A DNA stretch of 64,000 nt from Streptomyces cellostaticus (GCF_001513965.1 NZ_KQ948018.1:186001-250000); one strand, 5' to 3'. Numbered from the stretch's first letter, positions 36,815 to 50,973 are shown. Made by a program: numbers and translations. Notes: generated by a model from the sequence alone, not told the origin.

Positions 36815-36885
36815 TTCCCCGCGCCCCAGGGGCGCGGGGAACTGCGCGACCAGCCATGGACCACCCGCAGCCCGGCGGCGGCCTG
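36815..36885. repeat. Dispersed Streptomyces-type hairpin repeat
   Basis: TTCCCCGCGCCCC (36815-36827) and GGGGCGCGGGGAA (36829-36841) form a 13-base perfect inverted repeat. It is followed by ACTGCGCGACCAGCCA and a CACCCGCAG-like element. I recognise this arrangement as a repeat scattered in many Streptomyces intergenic regions. Its presence here leaves the nusG-rplK gap (36707-37073) unusually long; the rplK promoter must lie between about 36900 and 37040, but I cannot fix it. Confidence 0.75.
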
Positions 36886-37073
36886 CACCCCTACGTCGTC
36901 ACCGCCCGGCCCAGCCAGCCGCAGGTATCCGCAAGCCCTCTGACCTGGACGATTTCTTGTCCTGGGGTGACAGCGGCTATCGTTGTGCGGTATGCCATCT
37001 GCAGGATCATGCAACGTCATGCTTCCGCTGACGCAGGTGGTAACCAACCTCTCAGTAAGGACCCGGAGAGAGC

Positions 37074-37508
37074 ATGCCTCCCAAGAAGAAGAAGGTCACG
37101 GGGCTCATCAAGCTCCAGATCAACGCCGGTGCGGCGAACCCGGCCCCGCCGGTCGGCCCCGCGCTCGGTCAGCACGGCGTCAACATCATGGAGTTCTGCA
37201 AGGCCTACAACGCCGCGACCGAGTCGCAGCGTGGCTGGGTGATCCCGGTGGAGATCACGGTCTACGAAGACCGCTCCTTCACCTTCGTCACCAAGACTCC
37301 GCCGGCCGCGAAGATGATCCTCAAGGCTGCTGGTGTCGAGAAGGGCTCCGGCGAGCCGCACAAGACCAAGGTCGCCAAGATCACCGAGGCGCAGGTCCGC
37401 GAGATCGCCCAGACCAAGATGCCCGACCTGAACGCCAACGACCTGGACGCCGCGTCGAAGATCATCGCCGGCACCGCCCGCTCCATGGGCATCACGGTCG
37501 AGGGCTGA
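37074..37508 (+). CDS. rplK: 50S ribosomal protein L11
   Basis: The 144-residue L11 has the N-terminal domain [20 protein letters not shown] (with the proline region contacted by thiopeptides), [20 protein letters not shown], and the rRNA-binding C-terminal domain ending SMGITVEG. It forms the GTPase-associated centre with 23S rRNA and is needed for RelA activation in many bacteria. GGAGAG precedes the ATG. Confidence 0.97.
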
Positions 37509-37608
37509 CAGCCCCCTCTCGTAGCAGTCATGCGGCCGTAGCCGGTCGCGCGTGGCAGGGCCTGCTCGGCCCGTACCACGACTCCTTTCAGAACACACAG
37601 GAGCAGTT

Positions 37609-38334
37609 GTGAGCAAGCGCAGCAAGGCTCTCCGCGCTGCGGACGCCAAGGTCGACCGGGAGAAGCAGTACGCCCCGCTCGAGGCCGTCCGTCTCGCCAA
37701 GGAGACCTCCACGACCAAGTTCGACGGCACCGTCGAGGTCGCCTTCCGTCTGGGTGTCGACCCGCGCAAGGCCGACCAGATGGTCCGTGGCACCGTGAAC
37801 CTTCCGCACGGCACCGGTAAGACCGCCCGGGTCCTGGTCTTCGCGACCGGTGACCGTGCCGAGGCCGCGCGTGCCGCGGGCGCCGACATCGTCGGCTCCG
37901 ACGAGCTGATCGACGAGGTGGCGAAGGGCCGTCTGGACTTCGACGCCGTCGTCGCCACCCCGGACCTCATGGGCAAGGTCGGCCGCCTCGGCCGCGTCCT
38001 CGGCCCGCGTGGTCTGATGCCGAACCCGAAGACCGGCACCGTCACCCCGGACACGGCCAAGGCCGTGACCGAGATCAAGGGCGGCAAGATCGAGTTCCGC
38101 GTCGACAAGCACTCGAACCTGCACTTCATCATCGGCAAGACGTCCTTCGAGGACGCCCAGCTGGTGGAGAACTACGGCGCCGCGCTGGAGGAGATCCTCC
38201 GTCTGAAGCCGTCCGCCGCCAAGGGTCGCTACATCAAGAAGGCCGCCATCAGCACCACGATGGGCCCCGGCATTCCGGTCGACTCGAACCGCACCCGCAA
38301 CCTCCTCGTCGAGGAGGACCCGGCCGCCGTCTGA
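37609..38334 (+). CDS. rplA: 50S ribosomal protein L1
   Basis: The 241-residue protein has the L1 markers [40 protein letters not shown], and [21 protein letters not shown]1 builds the mobile stalk near the E site and in many bacteria represses its own rplKA mRNA. GTG start at 37609 with GGAG upstream. Confidence 0.97.
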   Translation: MSKRSKALRAADAKVDREKQYAPLEAVRLAKETSTTKFDGTVEVAFRLGVDPRKADQMVRGTVNLPHGTGKTARVLVFATGDRAEAARAAGADIVGSDELIDEVAKGRLDFDAVVATPDLMGKVGRLGRVLGPRGLMPNPKTGTVTPDTAKAVTEIKGGKIEFRVDKHSNLHFIIGKTSFEDAQLVENYGAALEEILRLKPSAAKGRYIKKAAISTTMGPGIPVDSNRTRNLLVEEDPAAV

Positions 38335-38379
38335 GCCCCGCGCTCACCCCGGTAGCCGCGTCAGGTACGCGTCATTAGA

Positions 38380-38415
38380 GACGGGCCCTGCAACCTTCCA
38401 GGTGCAGGGCCCGTC
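38380..38415 (+). terminator. Terminator after rplA
   Basis: GACGGGCCCTGCA (38380-38392) pairs perfectly with TGCAGGGCCCGTC (38403-38415). Confidence 0.88.
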
Positions 38416-38494
38416 CTATGTTTGTGCGACCTTTCGTACAACTGTCAGTGGCCTGGGTTAGCGTGCAGGCACAGGACACGCATAGGGGTGGGAC

Positions 38495-39406
38495 ATGAAG
38501 AGCACGACCGTACGCCGGGTGACCCTTTCCGTCGCGGTGGTGACCGCGCTGGCCGGGGTGGCCGCCTGTGGTTCCAAGGACTCCGCCAAGGGCGACAAGG
38601 CGGTCGGCAAGAGCGTCACGCACGTCAGCCCCCTCGCCGCCCTGCGCTCCGCCGAGAAGTCCACGGACAAGGCCGAGTCGGCCAAGGTCCGCTCGACCAC
38701 GTCCATCGGCGACACCATGTCGATGACGGCGGACGGCGCCCTCGCCTGGGGCGACGGTCTCAAGGGCAACCTCACCATCACGTACACCGGCGGCAAGATG
38801 GCCGACGCGATGCGCAAGGCCGGCACCACGTCGATGGAGGCCCGCTATCTGCCGGACGCCTACTACGCGAAGATGAGCGAGAAGTTCGCCCAGCAGTTCG
38901 GCGGCAAGCACTGGATCAGGTACGCGTACGACGACCTCGCCAAGCTCGGCGGCGGCTCCGGCGCGTACCTGCAGGACCAGATGAAGAACACCACGCCGAA
39001 CCAGTCGGTGAAGCTGCTGCTGGCCTCCGGTGACGTGAAGAAGGTCGGCGAGGAGAAGATCTCCGGGGTCGACGCCACGCACTACTCGGGCACGGTCAAC
39101 GTCGCCGACCTCGCCGACAAGAACAGCAACCTCACCGCCGACCAGCTGGCCGGCCTGAAGAAGCAGCTCAGCCAGGCGGGCGTCACCACGGAGACCGTCG
39201 ACATCTGGGTCAACGGCCAGGACCTGCTGGTCAAGAAGGTCGAGAAGGCGGACATGGCGACCGGCGCCATGACCAGCACGGCCTACTACAGCGACTACGG
39301 CGTGAAGGTCTCCGCCGAGGCGCCCCCGGCCGCCGACACCAAGGACTTCAAGGACCTCATGAAGTCCAGCGGGACCGTGGCGGGCAGCAGCACGACTACC
39401 TCCTGA
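38495..39406 (+). CDS. Secreted lipoprotein inserted between rplA and rplJ (LppX/LprG-like)
   Basis: The 303-residue protein has a lipoprotein signal (VTLSVAVVTALAGVAACGSK) with the lipobox cysteine at about residue 27. The mature part resembles mycobacterial LppX/LprAFG-type lipid carriers: an AEKSTDKAESAKVRSTTSI start, YLPDAYYAKMSEKFAQQFGG, GVDATHYSGTVNVADL and VDIWVNGQDLLVKKVEKADM. The likely place is the outer face of the membrane; lipid carriage is inference. It is flanked by terminators on both sides, so it is an independent unit inside the ribosomal protein cluster. Confidence 0.82.
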   Translation: MKSTTVRRVTLSVAVVTALAGVAACGSKDSAKGDKAVGKSVTHVSPLAALRSAEKSTDKAESAKVRSTTSIGDTMSMTADGALAWGDGLKGNLTITYTGGKMADAMRKAGTTSMEARYLPDAYYAKMSEKFAQQFGGKHWIRYAYDDLAKLGGGSGAYLQDQMKNTTPNQSVKLLLASGDVKKVGEEKISGVDATHYSGTVNVADLADKNSNLTADQLAGLKKQLSQAGVTTETVDIWVNGQDLLVKKVEKADMATGAMTSTAYYSDYGVKVSAEAPPAADTKDFKDLMKSSGTVAGSSTTTS

Positions 39407-39421
39407 GCCCAGGACGCTGAA

Positions 39422-39471
39422 GGACCGGGGCAGCCCCGTAGAGCCCGATTTGCTCGACGGCACCCCGGTCC
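39422..39471 (+). terminator. Probable terminator after the lipoprotein gene
   Basis: GGACCGGGG (39422-39430) pairs with CCCCGGTCC (39463-39471); the long loop has its own short helix. Confidence 0.55.
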
Positions 39472-39720
39472 TGTACTTTCCTAAAGAAGCCAAAGACCGC
39501 TGGTCGTTGCCGTGCGCTCGAATGAGGGTGCGGTGGCCGAAGGATCCGCTGCAAAGTGGACGACCCGCGCAGGTGACTGTGGAAGAACTCCCGGGGCACA
39601 CGTTCACTCGTGTGTGGCCGGTCGAGTCCGCCCCGTGCGCCTGCGCCGGGGCGTTTCGTTTTCCCCAGTCCTCCTTCGGGTCCGCGCGGTCAGAATCACC
39701 CGGAAGGAGGCCGAGGCTCT
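39472..39720 (+). ncRNA. Probable L10 leader (rplJL autoregulatory 5' region)
   Basis: The 250 bases before rplJ contain no gene. They include CAAAGACCGCTGGTCG around 39490-39506, which resembles the kink-turn core of the L10(L12)4-binding leader, followed by further GC-rich stems. In most bacteria L10 with L12 binds such a leader to repress rplJL. The assignment rests on position and this motif; a covariance-model scan would settle it. Confidence 0.5.
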
Positions 39721-40251
39721 ATGGCGAGGCCCGACAAGGCTGCCGCAGTGGCCGAGTTGACGGAGCAGTTCCGCAACTCCAACGCTGCCGTGCTGACCGA
39801 GTACCGCGGTCTCACCGTGGCGCAGCTCAAGACGCTGCGCCGGTCGCTCGGTGAGAACGCCCAGTACGCCGTGGTGAAGAACACGCTGACCAAGATTGCG
39901 GCCAACGAGGCCGGGATCACGACGCTGGACGACCTGTTCAACGGTCCGACGGCTGTCGCCTTCGTCACCGGTGACCCGGTGGAGTCGGCGAAGGGTCTCC
40001 GTGACTTCGCCAAGGACAACCCGAATCTCGTCATCAAGGGCGGTGTCCTTGACGGCAAGGCGCTGTCCGCCGACGAGATCAAGAAGCTTGCGGACCTCGA
40101 GTCCCGCGAGGTTCTGCTCTCCAAGCTGGCGGGTGCCTTCAAGGGCAAGCAGTCTCAGGCTGCTCAGCTCTTCCAGGCGCTCCCCTCGAAGCTCGTTCGC
40201 ACCGTGGACGCTCTTCGTGCCAAGCGGGACGAGCAGGGCGGTGCCGAGTAA
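39721..40251 (+). CDS. rplJ: 50S ribosomal protein L10
   Basis: The 176-residue protein starts [20 protein letters not shown] and carries [36 protein letters not shown] and a C-terminal helix for L7/L12 dimers ([20 protein letters not shown]). AAGGAGG precedes the ATG. It is the base of the stalk and the likely autoregulator of its own leader. Confidence 0.97.
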   Translation: MARPDKAAAVAELTEQFRNSNAAVLTEYRGLTVAQLKTLRRSLGENAQYAVVKNTLTKIAANEAGITTLDDLFNGPTAVAFVTGDPVESAKGLRDFAKDNPNLVIKGGVLDGKALSADEIKKLADLESREVLLSKLAGAFKGKQSQAAQLFQALPSKLVRTVDALRAKRDEQGGAE

Positions 40252-40367
40252 CTCGGCTCGCTTTCTGACCTTGGCCGCCTAGGCGGCACGGGTCGCAGCG
40301 GGCCGACGTACGCCCGCCTCACCCAGTACATCCGGCACCTGCCGAATTAGTGGAAGGATCGCCCATC

Positions 40368-40751
40368 ATGGCGAAGCTCAGCCAGGAAGACCTGCTCGCG
40401 CAGTTCGAGGAGATGACCCTCATCGAGCTCTCCGAGTTCGTGAAGGCCTTCGAGGAGAAGTTCGACGTCACCGCCGCCGCCGCGGTCGCCGTTGCCGGCC
40501 CCGCCGGCCCGGGCGTCGTTGCCGAGGCCGAGGAGGAGAAGGACGAGTTCGACGTCATCCTCACCGGCGCCGGCGACAAGAAGATCCAGGTCATCAAGGT
40601 CGTGCGCGAGCTCACCTCCCTGGGCCTCAAGGAGGCCAAGGACCTGGTCGACGGCACCCCGAAGCCGGTCCTCGAGAAGGTCAACAAGGAGGCCGCGGAC
40701 AAGGCTGCCGAGTCCCTCAAGGCCGCCGGCGCCTCCGTCGAGGTCAAGTAA
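40368..40751 (+). CDS. rplL: 50S ribosomal protein L7/L12
   Basis: The 127-residue protein has the L10-binding N-terminal domain ([20 protein letters not shown]), an Ala/Gly/Pro hinge, and the factor-binding C-terminal domain ([33 protein letters not shown]). It recruits elongation factors to the ribosome. It follows rplJ by 116 bases that include the palindrome GCCGCCTAGGCGGC (40274-40287). Confidence 0.97.
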   Translation: MAKLSQEDLLAQFEEMTLIELSEFVKAFEEKFDVTAAAAVAVAGPAGPGVVAEAEEEKDEFDVILTGAGDKKIQVIKVVRELTSLGLKEAKDLVDGTPKPVLEKVNKEAADKAAESLKAAGASVEVK

Positions 40752-40821
40752 GACCTCTCGGAGTCTCCGCGACTCTCTCCGCGCGCTGAGTACGGCCTCC
40801 TAGGGCTGTAACGCGAACGCA

Positions 40822-40859
40822 CCGAAGAGCGATCATCCATCCGGGTGGTCGCTCTTCGG
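40822..40859 (+). terminator. Terminator or attenuator after rplL
   Basis: CCGAAGAGCGA (40822-40832) pairs perfectly with TCGCTCTTCGG (40849-40859). Some read-through into rpoB is usual at this position in bacteria. Confidence 0.8.
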
Positions 40860-41129
40860 CGTATCCGGAGGTCCGACCTCGGTTACCTTGCACTCGCGGT
40901 GGCGGCGGGTATGGTGATCTTCGTTGTGTCTCCGGACAGTCCCGTTTGGGCTGGGGGGCCTTGACGAACCGCACGCAGCGCGCAATTCTCAGGACGCGTC
41001 GTCACAAGGATCCGAATCCGAGGCATGGATCGACGGCGAAGAGGGCAGTATCAACGTGCGTTGAGGGCAGGCATGCCGAGGGCATTGACGAGGGCGTTGA
41101 GAACAACGAGGGTCCCGCAAAACCCGCAC

Positions 41130-41158
41130 TGGACATCAGTGTGCCAAGTGGCTACACT
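41130..41158 (+). promoter_or_regulatory. rpoB promoter
   Basis: TGGACA (41130-41135) and TACACT (41153-41158) with 17-base spacing: a good match to the vegetative sigma (HrdB) consensus, about 165 bases upstream of the rpoB start. Confidence 0.7.
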
Positions 41159-41322
41159 GACCCTTTGCGCTGCCTGTTAGCTGTCCCCTGCCCGTCACCA
41201 GGGGTCTGCCCTCACTCGAGCACCGATGACCGTAGCCCCCCTGACCTGGGGTTTCCGTCTCTGTGCGTGGGAGAGGGGCCGGCACGCGCGTAGTGAGTCC
41301 GAGCCCTCGGAAGGACCCCCTC

Positions 41323-44300
41323 TTGGCCGCCTCGCGCAATGCCTCGACCGCGAATACGAACAACGGCGCCAGCACCGCCCCGCTGCGCATCTCCTTTGCA
41401 AAGATCAAGGAGCCTCTCGAGGTTCCGAACCTGCTCGCGCTGCAGACCGAGAGCTTCGACTGGCTGCTCGGCAACACCGCCTGGCAGAGTCGGGTCGAGG
41501 AGGCTCTTGAGAACGGTCAGGACGTCCCCACCAAGTCCGGTCTGGAGGAGATCTTCGAGGAGATCTCCCCGATCGAGGACTTCTCCGGGTCGATGTCCCT
41601 GACGTTCCGGGACCACCGCTTCGAGCCGCCCAAGAACTCCATCGACGAGTGCAAGGAGCGCGACTTCACGTACGCGGCCCCGCTCTTCGTCACCGCTGAG
41701 TTCACCAACAACGAGACCGGCGAGATCAAGTCCCAGACCGTCTTCATGGGCGACTTCCCGCTCATGACGAACAAGGGCACTTTCGTCATCAACGGCACCG
41801 AGCGTGTCGTGGTGTCGCAGCTGGTCCGTTCCCCCGGTGTCTACTTCGACTCCAGCATCGACAAGACGTCCGACAAGGACATCTTCTCCGCCAAGATCAT
41901 CCCGTCCCGGGGTGCCTGGCTGGAGATGGAGATCGACAAGCGCGACATGGTCGGTGTCCGTATCGACCGCAAGCGCAAGCAGTCGGTCACCGTGCTGCTC
42001 AAGGCGCTCGGCTGGACGACCGAGCAGATCCTCGAGGAGTTCGGCGACTACGAGTCGATGCGCGCCACCCTGGAGAAGGACCACACCCAGGGCCAGGACG
42101 ACGCGCTGCTCGACATCTACCGCAAGCTGCGTCCGGGCGAGCCCCCCACGCGTGAGGCCGCGCAGACGCTCCTTGAGAACCTGTACTTCAACCCGAAGCG
42201 CTACGACCTGGCGAAGGTCGGCCGCTACAAGGTGAACAAGAAGCTCGGCGCGGACGAGCCGCTGGACGCCGGCGTGCTCACCACCGACGACATCATCGCC
42301 ACCATCAAGTACCTGGTGCAGCTGCACGCCGGTGAGACCGAGACGGTCGCCGAGTCCGGTCGCTCGATCATGGTCGAGACCGACGACATCGACCACTTCG
42401 GCAACCGTCGTATCCGCAACGTCGGCGAGCTGATCCAGAACCAGGTCCGTACGGGTCTCGCCCGTATGGAGCGCGTCGTGCGCGAGCGCATGACCACCCA
42501 GGACGTCGAGGCGATCACGCCGCAGACCCTGATCAACATCCGGCCGGTCGTCGCCTCCATCAAGGAGTTCTTCGGCACCAGCCAGCTGTCCCAGTTCATG
42601 GACCAGAACAACCCGCTGTCGGGCCTGACGCACAAGCGTCGTCTCAACGCCCTCGGCCCGGGTGGTCTCTCCCGTGAGCGGGCCGGCTTCGAGGTCCGTG
42701 ACGTGCACCCGTCGCACTACGGCCGCATGTGCCCGATCGAGACGCCGGAAGGCCCGAACATCGGTCTGATCGGCTCGCTGGCCTCCTACGGCCGGATCAA
42801 CCCCTTCGGCTTCATCGAGACGCCGTACCGCAAGGTCGTCGACGGCCAGGTCACCGACGAGGTCGACTACCTGACGGCCGACGAGGAGGACCGCTTCGTC
42901 ATCGCGCAGGCCAACGCGCCGCTGACGGACGAGTTCCGCTTCGCCGAGGCCCGCGTCCTGGTTCGCCGCCGTGGCGGCGAGGTCGACTACGTCCCCGGTG
43001 ACGACGTCAACTACATGGACGTCTCGCCGCGCCAGATGGTGTCGGTCGCGACCGCCATGATCCCGTTCCTCGAGCACGACGACGCCAACCGTGCCCTCAT
43101 GGGCGCGAACATGATGCGTCAGGCCGTGCCGCTGATTAAGTCCGAGGCGCCGCTCGTCGGCACCGGCATGGAGTACCGCTCCGCGGTCGACGCCGGCGAC
43201 GTGGTCAAGGCCGAGAAGGCGGGTGTGGTCCAGGAGGTCTCCGCGGACTACGTCACCACCGCGAACGACGACGGCACGTACATCACGTACCGCCTGCACA
43301 AGTTCTCCCGGTCCAACCAGGGCACCTCGGTCAACCAGAAGGTCATCGTCAACGAGGGTGACCGCGTCATCGAGGGTCAGGTCCTCGCCGACGGTCCGGC
43401 CACCGAGAACGGTGAGATGGCCCTCGGCAAGAACCTGCTCGTGGCGTTCATGCCGTGGGAGGGTCACAACTACGAGGACGCGATCATCCTGTCGCAGCGC
43501 CTCGTGCAGGACGACGTCCTCTCCTCGATCCACATCGAGGAGCACGAGGTCGACGCCCGTGACACCAAGCTCGGCCCCGAGGAGATCACCCGGGACATCC
43601 CGAACGTCTCCGAGGAGGTCCTCGCCGACCTCGACGAGCGCGGCATCATCCGCATCGGTGCCGAGGTCATCGCCGGCGACATCCTCGTCGGCAAGGTGAC
43701 CCCGAAGGGTGAGACCGAGCTGACCCCCGAGGAGCGCCTGCTGCGCGCGATCTTCGGTGAGAAGGCCCGTGAGGTCCGTGACACCTCGCTGAAGGTGCCG
43801 CACGGCGAGACCGGCAAGGTCATCGGCGTGCGCGTCTTCGACCGCGAGGAGGGCGACGAGCTTCCCCCCGGTGTGAACCAGCTGGTGCGCGTGTACGTGG
43901 CGCAGAAGCGCAAGATCACCGACGGTGACAAGCTCGCCGGCCGTCACGGCAACAAGGGTGTCATCTCGAAGATCCTGCCCATCGAGGACATGCCGTTCCT
44001 CGAGGACGGAACTCCGGTCGACATCATCCTCAACCCGCTCGGTGTCCCGTCCCGAATGAACCCGGGACAGGTCCTGGAGATCCACCTCGGCTGGCTCGCC
44101 AGCCGCGGCTGGGACGTCTCCGGCCTGGCCGACGAGTGGGCCCAGCGCCTGCAGAACATCGGCGCCGACCAGGTCGCCCCGCGCACCAACGTCGCCACCC
44201 CGGTCTTCGACGGTGCCCGCGAGGACGAGCTGGCGGGTCTGCTGCAGCACACCATCCCGAACCGTGACGGCGAGCGCATGGTGCAGCCGTCCGGCAAGGC

Positions 44301-44808
44301 GCGGCTGTTCGACGGCCGCTCCGGTGAGCCGTTCCCGGACCCGATCTCGATCGGGTACATGTACATCCTGAAGCTGCACCACCTGGTCGACGACAAGCTG
44401 CACGCCCGCTCGACCGGCCCGTACTCGATGATCACCCAGCAGCCGCTGGGTGGTAAGGCCCAGTTCGGTGGCCAGCGATTCGGTGAGATGGAGGTGTGGG
44501 CGCTGGAGGCTTACGGCGCCGCGTACGCCCTCCAGGAGCTGCTGACCATCAAGTCCGACGACGTCACCGGCCGCGTGAAGGTCTACGAGGCCATCGTCAA
44601 GGGCGAGAACATCCCCGAGCCCGGCATCCCCGAGTCCTTCAAGGTGCTCATCAAGGAGATGCAGTCGCTCTGCCTGAACGTGGAGGTGCTGTCCAGCGAC
44701 GGTATGTCCATCGAGATGCGTGACACCGACGAGGATGTCTTCCGCGCTGCGGAGGAGCTCGGTATCGACCTGTCCCGGCGCGAGCCGAGCAGCGTCGAAG
44801 AGGTCTGA
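41323..44808 (+). CDS. rpoB: DNA-directed RNA polymerase subunit beta
   Basis: The 1161-residue beta subunit starts at TTG (41323), preceded at optimal distance by GGAAGGA, and begins [17 protein letters not shown] as in other Streptomyces. The rifampicin region (around residues 417-450) reads [20 protein letters not shown] then [12 protein letters not shown], that is, the sensitive wild-type residues. Downstream are [17 protein letters not shown] and [20 protein letters not shown] catalytic elements and the C-terminal clamp part [20 protein letters not shown]. The long minus-strand frame opposite is a GC artefact. Confidence 0.98.
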   Translation: MAASRNASTANTNNGASTAPLRISFAKIKEPLEVPNLLALQTESFDWLLGNTAWQSRVEEALENGQDVPTKSGLEEIFEEISPIEDFSGSMSLTFRDHRFEPPKNSIDECKERDFTYAAPLFVTAEFTNNETGEIKSQTVFMGDFPLMTNKGTFVINGTERVVVSQLVRSPGVYFDSSIDKTSDKDIFSAKIIPSRGAWLEMEIDKRDMVGVRIDRKRKQSVTVLLKALGWTTEQILEEFGDYESMRATLEKDHTQGQDDALLDIYRKLRPGEPPTREAAQTLLENLYFNPKRYDLAKVGRYKVNKKLGADEPLDAGVLTTDDIIATIKYLVQLHAGETETVAESGRSIMVETDDIDHFGNRRIRNVGELIQNQVRTGLARMERVVRERMTTQDVEAITPQTLINIRPVVASIKEFFGTSQLSQFMDQNNPLSGLTHKRRLNALGPGGLSRERAGFEVRDVHPSHYGRMCPIETPEGPNIGLIGSLASYGRINPFGFIETPYRKVVDGQVTDEVDYLTADEEDRFVIAQANAPLTDEFRFAEARVLVRRRGGEVDYVPGDDVNYMDVSPRQMVSVATAMIPFLEHDDANRALMGANMMRQAVPLIKSEAPLVGTGMEYRSAVDAGDVVKAEKAGVVQEVSADYVTTANDDGTYITYRLHKFSRSNQGTSVNQKVIVNEGDRVIEGQVLADGPATENGEMALGKNLLVAFMPWEGHNYEDAIILSQRLVQDDVLSSIHIEEHEVDARDTKLGPEEITRDIPNVSEEVLADLDERGIIRIGAEVIAGDILVGKVTPKGETELTPEERLLRAIFGEKAREVRDTSLKVPHGETGKVIGVRVFDREEGDELPPGVNQLVRVYVAQKRKITDGDKLAGRHGNKGVISKILPIEDMPFLEDGTPVDIILNPLGVPSRMNPGQVLEIHLGWLASRGWDVSGLADEWAQRLQNIGADQVAPRTNVATPVFDGAREDELAGLLQHTIPNRDGERMVQPSGKARLFDGRSGEPFPDPISIGYMYILKLHHLVDDKLHARSTGPYSMITQQPLGGKAQFGGQRFGEMEVWALEAYGAAYALQELLTIKSDDVTGRVKVYEAIVKGENIPEPGIPESFKVLIKEMQSLCLNVEVLSSDGMSIEMRDTDEDVFRAAEELGIDLSRREPSSVEEV

Positions 44809-44905
44809 CGGGAGTCCGGCGGGGCCCTCACCCACAGGGCCCCGCCGACCCCCAGGCCCCCGTTTCAGACCAAAGACTTTCGACCCTGAGAGGGATTGAC
44901 GCATA

Positions 44906-48805
<3,900 letters not shown>

Positions 48806-48821
48806 GCGAGCTGTTTGAACT

Positions 48822-48855
48822 GAAGGGCGGTCACCCTGTGGGGTGACCGCCCTTC
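48822..48855 (+). terminator. rpoBC terminator
   Basis: GAAGGGCGGTCACCC (48822-48836), loop TGTG, GGGTGACCGCCCTTC (48841-48855): a perfect 15-bp stem 17 bases after rpoC. Confidence 0.93.
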
Positions 48856-48978
48856 GGCTTGTTCGGGTCTGGCGTTCGAGTGATCGCTCCGTGTCGGCGA
48901 CGGCCGCCCGTGCCTTCCCGGCTGCCGGTGTGCGAGGTTGTGCCGGACCGGCCGAGCGGACGCGGAGGTGCCGACGTC

Positions 48979-49632
48979 ATGACTTCAGCGATGGCCCGGC
49001 GTCTCGCCGAGGCGGCGGCGCTGACCGCGCTGGCGGCGACGGCGGCGTGCGGGGGCGGCGACAACGACGGGCATCCGTCTCCCGAGCCCACCGAGACCGT
49101 GTCCACCGGATCGGAGGAGGACGGGACCGAGACGCCGACCCCGGACGAGTCCGGGACGACCTCGGACGGGGACGAGACGGACGGCCAGATCTTCCTGGGC
49201 AGTGACTCCGAGGAGCCCTCCGCGTCGGACATCGAGCTTCCGCCGACGCAGGTGGGCAAGCCGGTCCAGGGGGACGTGGACCTCCAGGTATCGAAGCAGG
49301 AGCGCACCACGCCCCTGCAGGACGTCAAGGGCACGATCGAGGGCGAAGAAGCCGAGATGATCGAGAAGTGTCTGGGCGAGGTCCCCCCGGAGGGCTGCAA
49401 CCTGATCTTCCAGTACACGCCGACGCAACCGGGCCCGTACACCGGTGAGTTGACGCTCATGCTGGCCGACGGCTCCACCATCACCGCCGCCATCCACGGC
49501 GAAGCGACCGAGGGTCCGACGCCGGACACGGGCCCGACCACCCCGGAGTCCACGACCGACGAGCCGACGACCGACGAGCCCATCACCACCGAGCCGCCGA
49601 CCTCGTCCGAAGACGAAACGCCGGCGCCGTAG
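48979..49632 (+). CDS. Hypothetical lipoprotein with acidic, Thr/Pro-rich flanks
   Basis: The 217-residue protein starts at the ATG at 48979 behind GGAGGTG and has a lipoprotein signal (RRLAEAAALTALAATAACGG, lipobox Cys). A Glu/Thr/Pro-rich linker, a central ~110-residue domain (LPPTQVGKPVQGDVDLQV, IEKCLGEVPPEGCNLIFQYT, YTGELTLMLADGSTITAAIH) and a degenerate TTDEPTTDEP tail follow. The two central cysteines may form a disulfide. I do not recognise the domain. The gene lies between rpoC and rpsL and its stop is 16 bases from a convergent gene. Confidence 0.75.
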   Translation: MTSAMARRLAEAAALTALAATAACGGGDNDGHPSPEPTETVSTGSEEDGTETPTPDESGTTSDGDETDGQIFLGSDSEEPSASDIELPPTQVGKPVQGDVDLQVSKQERTTPLQDVKGTIEGEEAEMIEKCLGEVPPEGCNLIFQYTPTQPGPYTGELTLMLADGSTITAAIHGEATEGPTPDTGPTTPESTTDEPTTDEPITTEPPTSSEDETPAP

Positions 49633-49648
49633 ACGTAGCACCGGCGTT

Positions 49649-50578
49649 TCAGCCAGGGCTGCGGATCTCCAGCCAGGCCGTGCGGTCGTCGGGCAGCACC
49701 ACCACACGGCGGTCCTTCCAGCGCGAGGCGTAGGAGACCAGGTAGAAGCGGGTCGGTGACTTCGCGAGGAGGCGGAAGCCCAGGTACTCGTACCGGTACG
49801 GCCCGCTCGTGCTGCCGTGGTCGTTGAACTTGATGTTCTTGGCGTGGTGGGTGAGGGGCACCCGCGAATGGATCACCACGAACGGGCTGTCCTGGTATCC
49901 CCTCCTCGCGTCCAGCCTGGCATCGCTGCGACCGGCGACCACCGCGTACTGCGCCATGTCGAAGAACAGGCTCACCGTCAGCAATCCGATGAGCAGCGTG
50001 CCGACGGCCAGCCACACACGGTCACCGGCGGGGTCCTGCCGGACCGCGACCCCGGTGCTCCGGCTCAGCCGCAGATGGGCGGCGCAGACGGCCAGCGTGG
50101 ACCCCACGGCCACCACCAGGGCCGGCATGAAGATGCGCGGCCAGCCCGCCGGGAAAGGGAGCACCAGGTACGAGAACAAGCCCGGGAGGCCCACCAGCAC
50201 CATGGCCACTCCGACGGCAAGCAGCACGGTGATCGCCGTGCGGCGGTGCACGTCATGCTCCGGCCCGGCCAGCGCCCGTCCCAGCCAGCCGAACACCAGG
50301 AACACGATCAGCCCGCCCGCCAGCAGGACACACAGGGGAAAGAAGATCGCGCTCGTGCTGCTGGCCACCACGTTCTGGACGGACATCCCGAGATCCTCGG
50401 GCACCACGCCGAGGGCGGAGTAGTAGGACCTGACGTACACGCTGCCGAAGTAGTAGAGCAGAGCGAAGGCGACGGTCCCCGGCGCCGCGAAGTACGCCAC
50501 CTTCTCCCCGAACGTCGACAGGGGGGAGCGCGGAGGCGGGGGCTCGGGGCCGGCCGGCGGTCCCTGTGGCGCGGGCAT
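49649..50578 (-). CDS. Hypothetical membrane protein
   Basis: The 309-residue protein has about five hydrophobic segments (AAPGTVAFALLYYFGSVYV, IFFPLCVLLAGGLIVFLVFG, ITVLLAVGVAMVLVGLPGLF, IFMPALVVAVGSTLAVCAAH, VWLAVGTLLIGLLTVSLFF) and a C-terminal soluble region (YRYEYLGFRLLAKSPTRFYL) ending LEIRSPG. The start at the ATG at 50578 (MPAPQGPPAGPEPPPP) is preferred to an upstream ATG at 50650. The function is unknown. It is divergent from rpsL. Confidence 0.75.
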   Translation of the reverse strand: MPAPQGPPAGPEPPPPRSPLSTFGEKVAYFAAPGTVAFALLYYFGSVYVRSYYSALGVVPEDLGMSVQNVVASSTSAIFFPLCVLLAGGLIVFLVFGWLGRALAGPEHDVHRRTAITVLLAVGVAMVLVGLPGLFSYLVLPFPAGWPRIFMPALVVAVGSTLAVCAAHLRLSRSTGVAVRQDPAGDRVWLAVGTLLIGLLTVSLFFDMAQYAVVAGRSDARLDARRGYQDSPFVVIHSRVPLTHHAKNIKFNDHGSTSGPYRYEYLGFRLLAKSPTRFYLVSYASRWKDRRVVVLPDDRTAWLEIRSPG

Positions 50579-50973
50579 GGCCCTCAGTCTGTTCGCGCGC
50601 TGCCGGACCCGCACGCGGAGTCCCTCCGCTTGGCTGACCGCGCCCGGCACTCAGGGTGTCGTGAGAGGCACCGATCGCCGATTCGAAGATCATGTAGCGT
50701 ACAGCGGCTTGACATGGTTCGCAGGCCGAGGCCGTCGGGTTCCATTTGTTTTGACCACAGCGAATGAGCTAGGTACGCTCAGACCTTGTGCCTGGGGTGT
50801 GCCCTGGCTCCCGTGCGTGCCTTCGACCGCACGGCGAGTCGTCACCGGCCACCGTAATCTGCGCCCTTTTTCGCCTGGCGGCAAAGGTCCGCGGGATTCG
50901 ACACACCCGACCGCGTGGGTCGGCGAAGTTCCAGGTTAGCTTCACCATTCGGCACACAGAAACCGGAGAAGTA
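50579..50973. other. Regulatory region between the membrane protein and rpsL
   Basis: About 395 bases holding the rpsL promoter (50751-50779), another TTGACA at 50709-50714 without a clear -10, and a ~190-base leader before rpsL. No supportable gene. Confidence 0.6.
50751..50779 (+). promoter_or_regulatory. rpsL operon promoter
   Basis: TTGACC (50751-50756) and TACGCT (50774-50779) with 17-base spacing, about 195 bases upstream of rpsL, at the expected position for the rpsL-rpsG-fusA(-tuf) promoter. Confidence 0.65.

Larger units (their letters stand above)
40752..41322 (+). other. rplL-rpoB intergenic region
   Basis: About 570 bases with the post-rplL hairpin, a copy of ACAAGGATCCGAATCCG at 41004-41020 that also occurs upstream of tRNA-Trp, the rpoB promoter, and a 5' untranslated region of roughly 160 bases. 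I see no supportable small gene. Confidence 0.65.

Noticed and set aside
41226..41510. Possible small gene or leader peptide overlapping the rpoB start
   Set aside because: It begins at an ATG without a ribosome binding site, and its frame continues as antibiased sequence inside rpoB.
42574..42670. Possible rifampicin-resistance substitution in rpoB, or streptomycin-resistance substitution in rpsL
   Set aside because: The rifampicin-binding region and the S12 Lys43/Lys88 regions carry the usual sensitive residues.
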